This document shows positions 6,918-12,848 of a stretch of DNA of 14,354 bases, piece by piece. Each line of letters begins with the position of its first letter. Position 1 is the first letter of the stretch. A model generated the notes under the pieces. The model had not been told where the DNA came from and ran no database searches. It saw nothing but the letters and a program-made list of their open reading frames with translations. Source of the stretch: Anaerolineaceae bacterium. Its GTDB lineage: Bacteria > Chloroflexota > Anaerolineae > Anaerolineales > Anaerolineaceae. The position numbers and the translations under genes are program-made. Location of the stretch: positions 304,956 to 319,309 of the forward strand of contig DQHW01000024.1 of the NCBI GenBank assembly GCA_003524305.1, written 5' to 3'.

Positions 6918-7850
6918 TTATTCCTTCTCCGCGTGAATCATACGCAGATAAATATCTTCGAGCGAGTGGCGCAGCTCACCCACAAATTGGATATCAGCAC
7001 CGGCTTCAACCAGCGTGCGTAAAATCACGGGATTTTCCTCTTCAGGGTGATCAAGCCCTACCAACAGGCTGTTATCCACCTGTTGAAGATCCTTCACGAA
7101 GTGCAATCCGGTGATCAAGGATTTGTACTTTTCTTCAACGTGCAAAAGGTGAAAAACCACCCGACGTCCGTAGAGATGTTTTCTGAGGTTCCCGGGGGTA
7201 TCCACAGCAATTAGCCTGGTCTTAAAAATGGCAAGCCGGTCGCAAAGTCGATCTGCTTCATCCAAATTATGTGTGCAGAGGATGATGGTTCTTCCAGAGG
7301 CCTTCAATTCCTCTATGAAGTCGCGTACCAGACGGGAGGCTTCGGGGTCCAACCCGCTGGTGGGTTCATCCAGGAACAAAATTTTGGGTTCATGCAGCAT
7401 GGCACGGGCGATGGCTAATTTTTGTCGCATCCCTTTTGAAAAACTGCCAGCCTCATCAAGCCGCCTGTCCCACAATCCGAGCATGCGCAGGTACTTTTCC
7501 ACCGTTCCTTTAACGTCTACGACACCGTAAAGCCTGGCATAAATAGAAAGGTTCTTTTCGGCACTCAGACGCTCATACATGCCGGGTGTTTCGGTGAGAA
7601 TGCCCACCGATTGGCGAATCTGCTGGTCTTGTTTGCCGACTTGATAACCATTCACCACAGCCGTACCTGAACTGATGCCAATCAGACTGGTGAGCATGCG
7701 CACGGTTGTGGTTTTTCCTGCCCCGTTAGGGCCAAGAATACCAAAAACTTCACCCTCTTTAACATCCAGGTTGAGGTTATCTACCGCCGTAAAGGCTGGT
7801 TTCTTTTTGTCTGTTTTAAATGTTTTAGTTAACCCTTGTGCAGTTATCAT
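6918..7850 (-). CDS. ABC-2 type transporter ATP-binding subunit
   Basis: A 310-residue cytoplasmic ATPase that powers the permease encoded next. Motifs in order: Walker A GPNGAGKTT (40-48), ABC signature SFSKGMRQK (136-144, a variant of LSGGQ), Walker B ILFLDEP (157-163), D-loop SGLDP, and the H-loop His194 (CTHN). The usual Q-loop glutamine is replaced in LTETPGMYERL, as in several DrrA/NatA-like proteins. A C-terminal regulatory region of about 90 residues follows. The frame is open from TTG 7868, but that codon lies within a few bases of the predicted transcript start; GAGG lies 7 nt before ATG 7850, so 7850 is the likely start. It is the first gene of a three-gene operon and is divergent from the MFS exporter at 7976. 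Confidence 0.92.
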   Translation of the reverse strand: MITAQGLTKTFKTDKKKPAFTAVDNLNLDVKEGEVFGILGPNGAGKTTTVRMLTSLIGISSGTAVVNGYQVGKQDQQIRQSVGILTETPGMYERLSAEKNLSIYARLYGVVDVKGTVEKYLRMLGLWDRRLDEAGSFSKGMRQKLAIARAMLHEPKILFLDEPTSGLDPEASRLVRDFIEELKASGRTIILCTHNLDEADRLCDRLAIFKTRLIAVDTPGNLRKHLYGRRVVFHLLHVEEKYKSLITGLHFVKDLQQVDNSLLVGLDHPEEENPVILRTLVEAGADIQFVGELRHSLEDIYLRMIHAEKE

Positions 7851-7872
7851 TGTTTTTCCTCGATTCAACCAG

Positions 7873-7878
7873 ATTATA
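7873..7878 (-). promoter_or_regulatory. -10 box of the ABC transporter operon
   Basis: On the minus strand the bases read TATAAT (within GTATATAATC). No strong -35 is found at 16-18 nt. Transcription would start near 7866, giving a leader of about 16 nt that includes the GAGG ribosome site and excludes the TTG at 7868 as a start. Confidence 0.55.
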
Positions 7879-7963
7879 TACGAATAACTTATGATCGGGT
7901 TTCGAATCTAATTGTATATCAACCTGGTGCATGCTTTAAATCGCACCCGAAATATTAAGACGT

Positions 7964-7969
7964 TATAAT
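7964..7969 (+). promoter_or_regulatory. -10 box for a probably leaderless MFS exporter mRNA
   Basis: A perfect TATAAT ends 6 nt before the ATG at 7976. The gap TGCCGG contains no Shine-Dalgarno. It is the third promoter in this window with this geometry. Confidence 0.6.
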
Positions 7970-7975
7970 TGCCGG

Positions 7976-9205
7976 ATGACGACCACACAACCCCTTATCG
8001 AATACTGGAAACCGCGTTTTTTTGCCATCTGGTCAGGCCAGGCGTTATCGCTATTGGGAAGTGCACTCACCCAGTTTGTGTTGGTATGGTGGATCACCCA
8101 GGAGACCGGTTCGCCCACTGCCCTGGCGACAGCCGGCATCATGGCCATGCTGCCTTCGGCGTTGTTCAGTCCGCTGGGCGGTGTGATCGCCGACCGTCTG
8201 AGCCGGCGGATGGTGATGATCATCACAGATGTGATTACGGCTGTGTGCATGCTCATCCTGGTGGGGTTGTTTGCCACTGACAGCATCCAACTTTGGCACA
8301 TCTACACCCTCATGTTTGTAAGGGCAACAATGCAGGCTTTTCAACACCCTGCTTCGGCGGCCAGCACCATGAACCTGGTGCCGAATGACTGGTTGGACCG
8401 GGCAGCCGGTATGAACCAGACCCTGCAAGGCATGATGACCATTGCAGCCGCACCGTTGGGGGCCCTGGCACTGGCGGTTCTTCCGACCCAGGGAGCGTTG
8501 ATGATTGATGTGGCCACCGCAGTGCTGGGTATTGTGCCCTTGTTAATTTTCAAAATTCCGCAACCCAAAGTTCCACAGGGTACGGAGGCAAAAACTGTGC
8601 TGCAGGATCTGCGAGCTGGTGTACATACCATCCGCAGCAACCCCGGCCTGGTAACACTTTATGCCATCACCGGACTGGTGGTGTTTACGATCATGCCCAC
8701 CTTTGCCCTCACCCCGCTGCTGGTGATGGAACACTTTGGTGGAGGGGTTACGCAGGTGGCAATCATGGAAGGTCTTGCCGGAATTGGAATGCTGCTGGGC
8801 GGAGTATTCATTGGTCTATGGAAGCTCAAAAGCCGCCGGGCGTTGATCGTGATGATCTCGTTTGGTATTTCATGCGGCACGGTTGCCCTCACCGCCCTGG
8901 CTTCAGCCCCGCTGTTCTGGCTGGCCATCTTTTGGTGGTGGCTCAGCGGATTCACCTTCTCCACGGGCAACGCTCCGATGATGGTATTGCTGCAAACCGT
9001 CATCCCCAACGAAATGCAGGGAAGGGCGTTTTCACTGTTAAACATGATCTTTGGTCTGGCAGGACCGCTCGGCTTGCTTATCGCCGGACCGATGGGAGAA
9101 AAGTTTGGAATCCAGGCAGTCTTTATTGTTGGTGGAACATTATCGGCAGTCATTTGTTTTGGCTCGCTCTTGCTGCGTCCACTGTGGAACCTTGAAAAAC
9201 ACTGA
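7976..9205 (+). CDS. MefA-like MFS exporter
   Basis: A 409-residue major facilitator with about twelve membrane segments. The N-terminus (FFAIWSGQALSLLGSALTQF, then VWWITQETGSPTALA) and the later VRATMQAFQHPASAAS and NLVPNDWLDRAAGMNQ blocks are typical of the MefA/EntS-like branch (MFS_3), which includes macrolide and siderophore exporters. Motif A appears as GGVIADRLSRR at about 68-78. Proton-driven export of a small molecule is expected, but the substrate is unknown and drug resistance cannot be assumed. There is no ribosome site; the start follows a TATAAT by 6 nt. It is divergent from the ABC operon, with 125 bp between start codons, so the two could share regulation. No convincing terminator follows it before the next promoter at 9282. 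Confidence 0.88.
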   Translation: MTTTQPLIEYWKPRFFAIWSGQALSLLGSALTQFVLVWWITQETGSPTALATAGIMAMLPSALFSPLGGVIADRLSRRMVMIITDVITAVCMLILVGLFATDSIQLWHIYTLMFVRATMQAFQHPASAASTMNLVPNDWLDRAAGMNQTLQGMMTIAAAPLGALALAVLPTQGALMIDVATAVLGIVPLLIFKIPQPKVPQGTEAKTVLQDLRAGVHTIRSNPGLVTLYAITGLVVFTIMPTFALTPLLVMEHFGGGVTQVAIMEGLAGIGMLLGGVFIGLWKLKSRRALIVMISFGISCGTVALTALASAPLFWLAIFWWWLSGFTFSTGNAPMMVLLQTVIPNEMQGRAFSLLNMIFGLAGPLGLLIAGPMGEKFGIQAVFIVGGTLSAVICFGSLLLRPLWNLEKH

Positions 9206-9281
9206 CAATTCTAGCACTTAGACTTGTCGCGATTTTTATTCTTAGATGGGAAATGAATTCGTTATCTGCTGACTCATGAAT

Positions 9282-9290
9282 TGATATAAT
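9282..9290 (+). promoter_or_regulatory. Extended -10 promoter of the zinc-ribbon membrane protein gene
   Basis: TGATATAAT is an extended -10 with a perfect TATAAT at 9285-9290. Transcription would begin near 9297, leaving about 18 nt to the ATG at 9315 or 42 nt to the ATG at 9339. Confidence 0.55.
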
Positions 9291-9338
9291 TAACGCTATT
9301 CGACAAATAATCCAATGATGGATGGAAAGAGATTTGAG

Positions 9339-10028
9339 ATGGCCAATGCCTCACATACCTGTGTCTACTGCGGAGCCAGCAATCCGGCTGGCACCAACCG
9401 CTGCAAAGCCTGCGGTGCGCCAATCGAAATACCGATTGTTCCTCCGGTGACAGTGACCACAATTAACACCCCAGTCAGAATTATCACCCCCCCGGTAAAC
9501 ACCCAAAGACCAGATACCACACCTGAACAGATACGAGATGCATTGGATGCGGCGCCTATAAATGACCAATTGAAAGAAGGTTTGAAAGCTGCTGGTCTTG
9601 GCATTGGAGCGCTTGGCGTGGGAACTTTTATCGCACGCACAGCCGCTGAAGCCACAGCCATCGCTTTTTCATCTTTCACAATCGGATATTATTCAGGAGC
9701 CACCCACAATGGATTGATCGCCCTGGCTGGCGGCCTGGTCATCGGACTGATGGTCGGGCTGGCAGTCAAACGACCCATCGGTGCCTTGCTCTCTGCCCCG
9801 TTGGGAGTCATTATTGGCTTGATCGCAGCCAAGCTGCTTCAACCAAGTTTTCCGGCGCTGCCGCTGCATGCCCTGCTCGCACTGGTCGTCGGAGCGTTGG
9901 CAGCCATCATCGGCAGCCGCAGGGGTTCTTCCAATACGATTGGCAAATGGTACGGTCGTTTTCGTCCCTTTTTAGGAATGACCGGTGGATTTTTATTCGC
10001 CATGCTTGGATATGTTATTGGTAAATAA
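9339..10028 (+). CDS. Zinc-ribbon membrane protein of unknown function
   Basis: A 229-residue protein. The first 25 residues form a four-Cys zinc ribbon, CVYCGASN followed by CKACGAPI, of the kind often found at the N-terminus of bacterial membrane proteins. A Pro/Thr/Val-rich linker follows to about residue 65. The rest is strongly hydrophobic and rich in Gly, Ala and Leu, with about five or six predicted membrane segments, and ends LGYVIGK. I do not recognise a family for the membrane part. The frame is open from ATG 9315, but no ribosome site precedes it; ATG 9339 has GGAAAGAG (9324-9331) 7 nt upstream and places the zinc ribbon at the N-terminus, so I prefer it, with moderate confidence. 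The zinc ribbon should be cytoplasmic. The gene is followed 20 nt later by a NIF3-like gene, suggesting an operon. Confidence 0.8.
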   Translation: MANASHTCVYCGASNPAGTNRCKACGAPIEIPIVPPVTVTTINTPVRIITPPVNTQRPDTTPEQIRDALDAAPINDQLKEGLKAAGLGIGALGVGTFIARTAAEATAIAFSSFTIGYYSGATHNGLIALAGGLVIGLMVGLAVKRPIGALLSAPLGVIIGLIAAKLLQPSFPALPLHALLALVVGALAAIIGSRRGSSNTIGKWYGRFRPFLGMTGGFLFAMLGYVIGK

Positions 10029-10048
10029 TAAATTATGAAAGCAAAAGC

Positions 10049-10393
10049 ATGAATTACAGCCCTTTTTTCAAATTGGAAATTTTTTGCCCTGAAGAGAATG
10101 TGGATGAAATACTGGAAGCCCTTGCAAGGGCTCACGCTGGCGAGGTCGGTAATTATGACCATTGTTCTACCATAATTCAGGTACAGGGCAGCTACAGGCC
10201 TCTGGAAGGCGCTAAACCGGCTTTTGGTGAAGTTGGCAAACTTATCCTTGGTACAGAATGCAAGATTGAGATCAATTGCCGCGAAGAACACCTTGTGGAA
10301 GCCATACAGGCAGTGCGTGATGCACACCCTTATGAAGAACCCGTCATCAACGTAGTCCCGCTAGCCAATCACCGCTACGGCGGTACCATCTAA
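10049..10393 (+). CDS. Stand-alone NIF3/YqfO-like small protein (PII/CutA-like fold)
   Basis: A 114-residue protein matching the domain that is inserted in YqfO-type NIF3 proteins and also occurs alone. Recognisable blocks are GNYDHCS (34-40), the GSYRPLEGAKP and GKLILGTECKIEINC region, and HPYEEP (93-98). The fold is a ferredoxin-like PII/CutA type that forms trimers; in full NIF3 proteins it caps the metal-binding core, which is absent here. Its biochemical role is not established. The ATG is preceded by a weak GAAAG at 10037-10041, 7 nt away. A five-codon frame (ATG 10035) ends in TGA overlapping this ATG, probably by chance. It is likely co-transcribed with the zinc-ribbon gene and ends at the terminator at 10418. 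Confidence 0.85.
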   Translation: MNYSPFFKLEIFCPEENVDEILEALARAHAGEVGNYDHCSTIIQVQGSYRPLEGAKPAFGEVGKLILGTECKIEINCREEHLVEAIQAVRDAHPYEEPVINVVPLANHRYGGTI

Positions 10394-10417
10394 CAATATT
10401 CGGGTCAAATGATAAAT

Positions 10418-10448
10418 AATCCGCTTTCAAAAAGGAAAGCGGATTTTT
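10418..10448. terminator. Bidirectional hairpin terminator between convergent genes
   Basis: A perfect 11-bp stem AATCCGCTTTC (10418-10428) / GAAAGCGGATT (10435-10445) closes a 6-nt A-rich loop. On the plus strand it runs into TTTTTG, and on the minus strand into TTATTTAT, so it can serve both the NIF3-like gene and the lipoprotein gene ending at 10474. Confidence 0.85.
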
Positions 10449-10473
10449 GTTGAACGTTAAATTGGATTTTTCT

Positions 10474-12255
10474 CTAATTCACATCAATTTCAAGCGTATT
10501 CGAATAAGTCGTACACGTGTTGGCATCAACATCCCATGTGCAGAGACGCAACAGATAATGACCTGCTGTAAGCGTAGAACCGAGTGTGACCGTTCGAGCG
10601 TCAGGATCAGCGATTGCCTGCTGTGTCAACGCTATCGACCATTCAGGAGTGAGGTAATTATTTTTGACCCAGAAGATATGATACCCGCCAGGGTTGGATG
10701 CAGTTATAGACCAGTCATACACTTGCGGGTCTCCAGCATTGGTTAACAAGAATCCAGTTGAAGCCGTGGTAAATTTCACCGGATCGGATGTATAACCGCA
10801 GCTCGACCCAACAGCCTTGCAAACGCTCAGGTAATAGGTTGTATTTGGCGAACCAACTGCCGTCGCAGTGTCTGTGTATTCATTCGCTACTGTAAAAACC
10901 GTCGAATTTGAGATGCTGGGTGTGGGATTCGTCGAAAGAAGTACAAGATATCCGTCCGGGAAATTTCCATAGGCATACCAATCCAGGTCAATACTTCCAG
11001 TAACACTGGGGTTATCGGCTATTCCAGAAATCTCGAGATAGGCATAATCAGGAGAGAAAGTGAAATAAACGATTTGCGAATAGGCTGAACAACCACCTGA
11101 ACTTGAAACTTTGCACACCTGTACATAATAGGTACTATTGACGGTACCGCTGATATTTCCTGAACGTGCTGCACCATCACTTACGGTGGTCACACTATCA
11201 GACAGGGTGGGTGTTTTTGTGGTTTTGGAGTACATGATCTTAAACCCGTTCGGGAATGATCCCTCGGCTGTCCAGCCAATGCGGGCAACACCTTCACTGA
11301 GTTCAATGACTGATGTAATGGTGATGACGTCAGAAGATGTACTCCCAGGGAAATTAAAGATATAGGGTTTTGAATAGGATGTACACGTGCTGCCATTAAA
11401 CCGGCAAATGCGATAATAATAGCCGTTGCCATCATCGCCATCCACAAAGGCTGAACGGGCTTTGGGATCCGAAATTGAGAAGTAGGGATCCGTCCCCAAT
11501 GTTGGGGTAGGTGAAGTGTGTGAATAGACAATTCTATAGCCCTTACCGCTTGAGCTGCTGTCCGTCCATTCAATGTATGCTTTTCCGCTGCCGGCTGTTT
11601 TCATCTTGGTGATGACCAATGAGGGGTCATAAGTTATTTCGACTCCGTCAACGATCACAACTGCAGGTGTTCTGGTGGGTTTGGGCGTTTTAGTGGGCGG
11701 TGCGTATGCAAATATTCCTAGGTCGCTATACACATCACAGGTATTATTTATAAAACGGCATACCCGCACATAATAGATCCTGTCAGCGACATAATTGATC
11801 ACCCCCGCGCGCGCGTTGGCATTGTAAATTGAGGCGTAGGTGTTTTCGGGATAAGTCGGCTGATTTACCTGATCGCTGAAGACAATTTTAAATCCAGATG
11901 GGAAATTACCCGTGGCTTCCCATTTGACCACAGCCACCCCTGGTGACTTTTGCGTGATACTGGTGATTTTTATAGTCCCTGGAATGGTGGTTTTAGTGGG
12001 TTTGGGTGTCAGGGTTGCCGTGGGCAGTTCACCTCCCTGCCCTGGTAATTCAAGGACGGGAGTGGAAGTTGAGAGGTCAGAATTATCCAGCGGGGAAGCG
12101 TTATAGGTTTGGGTCGCAAGTGCTGAAAGCGTTGATAAATCATCAAGCGAAGGCCCTGATTGAGTTGCTTGTGAAGTACCAATAAGATTAAGCTCACACC
12201 CTGTAGACAGGGTTAGAACAATGATGATAAATAATAACCAAATACGTTTGCCCAT
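10474..12255 (-). CDS. Lipoprotein with five tandem Fn3-like Cys-pair modules
   Basis: A 593-residue surface lipoprotein. The signal peptide ends L-S-T-G-C, so Cys20 is the likely lipid anchor. A low-complexity Ser/Thr/Pro linker (about 25-92, including ATLTPKPTKT) leads to five beta-sandwich modules of about 90 residues: 94-183, 210-301, 309-400, 406-497 and 503-592. Each has a KW/EW/GW/DW/DWS strand, a G[FY]xx[VIL] strand and a terminal YYxRxC...C..YS strand. The Cys pairs are 166/173, 284/291, 381/389, 479/486 and 572/581, probably disulfides. A second Thr/Pro linker (PPTKTPKPTRTP) separates modules 1 and 2. The layout resembles fibronectin type III repeats and suggests adhesion or carbohydrate or protein binding outside the cell. 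AGGAGG lies close before the ATG. It is transcribed alone from a TATAAT at 12290-12295. Confidence 0.87.
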   Translation of the reverse strand: MGKRIWLLFIIIVLTLSTGCELNLIGTSQATQSGPSLDDLSTLSALATQTYNASPLDNSDLSTSTPVLELPGQGGELPTATLTPKPTKTTIPGTIKITSITQKSPGVAVVKWEATGNFPSGFKIVFSDQVNQPTYPENTYASIYNANARAGVINYVADRIYYVRVCRFINNTCDVYSDLGIFAYAPPTKTPKPTRTPAVVIVDGVEITYDPSLVITKMKTAGSGKAYIEWTDSSSSGKGYRIVYSHTSPTPTLGTDPYFSISDPKARSAFVDGDDGNGYYYRICRFNGSTCTSYSKPYIFNFPGSTSSDVITITSVIELSEGVARIGWTAEGSFPNGFKIMYSKTTKTPTLSDSVTTVSDGAARSGNISGTVNSTYYVQVCKVSSSGGCSAYSQIVYFTFSPDYAYLEISGIADNPSVTGSIDLDWYAYGNFPDGYLVLLSTNPTPSISNSTVFTVANEYTDTATAVGSPNTTYYLSVCKAVGSSCGYTSDPVKFTTASTGFLLTNAGDPQVYDWSITASNPGGYHIFWVKNNYLTPEWSIALTQQAIADPDARTVTLGSTLTAGHYLLRLCTWDVDANTCTTYSNTLEIDVN

Positions 12256-12289
12256 ATTTCCTCCTCGCGCGAACAGGGTACCATAGTTT

Positions 12290-12295
12290 ATTATA
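12290..12295 (-). promoter_or_regulatory. -10 box of the five-module lipoprotein gene
   Basis: Minus-strand TATAAT (within TTATATAATA). A weak -35, TCGAAA (plus positions 12312-12317), lies 16 nt upstream. The leader would be about 29 nt long and contains the AGGAGG ribosome site. Confidence 0.5.
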
Positions 12296-12361
12296 TAAGG
12301 AATACCCTTGATTTCGACCCACAGCTTTGTTATTTAGTCTACACGCATTTTTTACACCTGA

Positions 12362-12712
12362 TTATTTATCCCCTATCTCATCCAAATGCATGAGATGCAA
12401 GAACCGATGGAAAACCGGCGCAATAAGGATGCCAAATACACCAAGAAAAATCATGCCTGAGAATAAGGCATAGAATGAAGCAAACCATTTTCCACCAGCA
12501 GATTGGATAACGTTGACTGGCCCCATGCCCCCAAGGATCATGGAAGCATTAAGCAGTGAATCCAACCAGGATAAATGTTCAAACCCGTGGTAACCGACCA
12601 CACCGATCCCCAGAGAGATTGCCAAAACAATCACCCCGGTCAATAAATGAGATAATAGACGCATTATAAACTTAGTGCGCGGTAACAGGGGTTCATAATG
12701 TTTCTCATACAT
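12362..12712 (-). CDS. Small membrane protein with 2TM channel-like layout, no K+ filter
   Basis: A 116-residue membrane protein, unnamed to my knowledge. After a short basic N-terminus it has a hydrophobic helix (LLTGVIVLAISLGIGVVGYH), then HLSWLDSLLNASMILGGMGPV, then a second helix (KWFASFYALFSGMIFLGVFG continuing into ILIAPVFHRF). This is the order of a 2TM potassium channel: TM1, pore helix, filter, TM2. Where K+ channels carry TVGYGD, this protein has ILGGMGP, so a K+-selective filter is absent. It may be a divergent channel or a structural relative; the match is my own pattern reading. The frame is open from TTG 12718, but GGGAGG (plus 12719-12724) lies 6 nt before ATG 12712, which is therefore the start. 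It is divergent from the MerR gene. Confidence 0.8.
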   Translation of the reverse strand: MYEKHYEPLLPRTKFIMRLLSHLLTGVIVLAISLGIGVVGYHGFEHLSWLDSLLNASMILGGMGPVNVIQSAGGKWFASFYALFSGMIFLGVFGILIAPVFHRFLHLMHLDEIGDK

Positions 12713-12739
12713 AATCAACCTCCCAAAATATTTTCAATC

Positions 12740-12751
12740 ATGATATATCAT
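12740..12751. promoter_or_regulatory. 12-bp perfect palindrome in divergent promoter region
   Basis: ATGATATATCAT is a perfect palindrome located 28 nt upstream of the small membrane protein gene. It overlaps a -10-like TATGAT (minus strand, plus positions 12747-12752). It is a candidate operator for that gene, but AT-rich palindromes of this size also arise by chance. Confidence 0.35.
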
Positions 12752-12787
12752 ACATTGAATTTGATGATTATTTCCTTCAAAACACCC

Positions 12788-12818
12788 TTGACTCTCCCCT
12801 TGGGGGAGGTTGTATGCT
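12788..12818 (+). promoter_or_regulatory. MerR-type promoter and operator with 19-bp spacer
   Basis: The -35 TTGACT (12788-12793) and -10 TATGCT (12813-12818) are separated by 19 bp, the hallmark of promoters that MerR-family activators untwist. The spacer holds an inverted repeat CTCCCC (12794-12799), TTG, GGGGAG (12803-12808). It sits directly before a MerR gene, so autoregulation is expected. Transcription would start near 12825, giving a leader of about 24 nt with AGGAGG at 12838-12843. Confidence 0.85.
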
Positions 12819-12848
12819 TTGCACACTGATGGCCATCAGGAGGATCAA

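Noticed and set aside
8659..9153. 164-codon minus-strand frame opposite the MFS exporter
   Set aside because: Long antisense frames are common opposite hydrophobic, moderately GC-rich genes. The translation is Pro/Ser/Ile-rich without any motif, while the plus strand is a full MFS protein.
9204..9238. GACAA...TTGTC inverted repeat after the MFS exporter, followed by a T-rich stretch, as a terminator
   Set aside because: The stem is only five pairs, AT-rich, with a 25-nt loop, and the T-run does not follow directly. It is much weaker than the other terminators here.
10035..10052. Five-codon frame (ATG to TGA) overlapping the NIF3-like start as ATGA
   Set aside because: It is too short to judge, with no ribosome site of its own. 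The overlap is most simply a chance result of an A-rich leader.
9839..10327. 162-codon minus-strand frame spanning the zinc-ribbon and NIF3-like genes
   Set aside because: It runs antisense across two convincing genes and the gap between them, and has no recognisable product.
12810..12848. Upstream TTG start that would extend the MerR protein by 13 residues
   Set aside because: The codon overlaps the promoter spacer and precedes the expected transcript start. The TTG at 12849 has AGGAGG at 5 nt and begins directly at the MerR helix-turn-helix.
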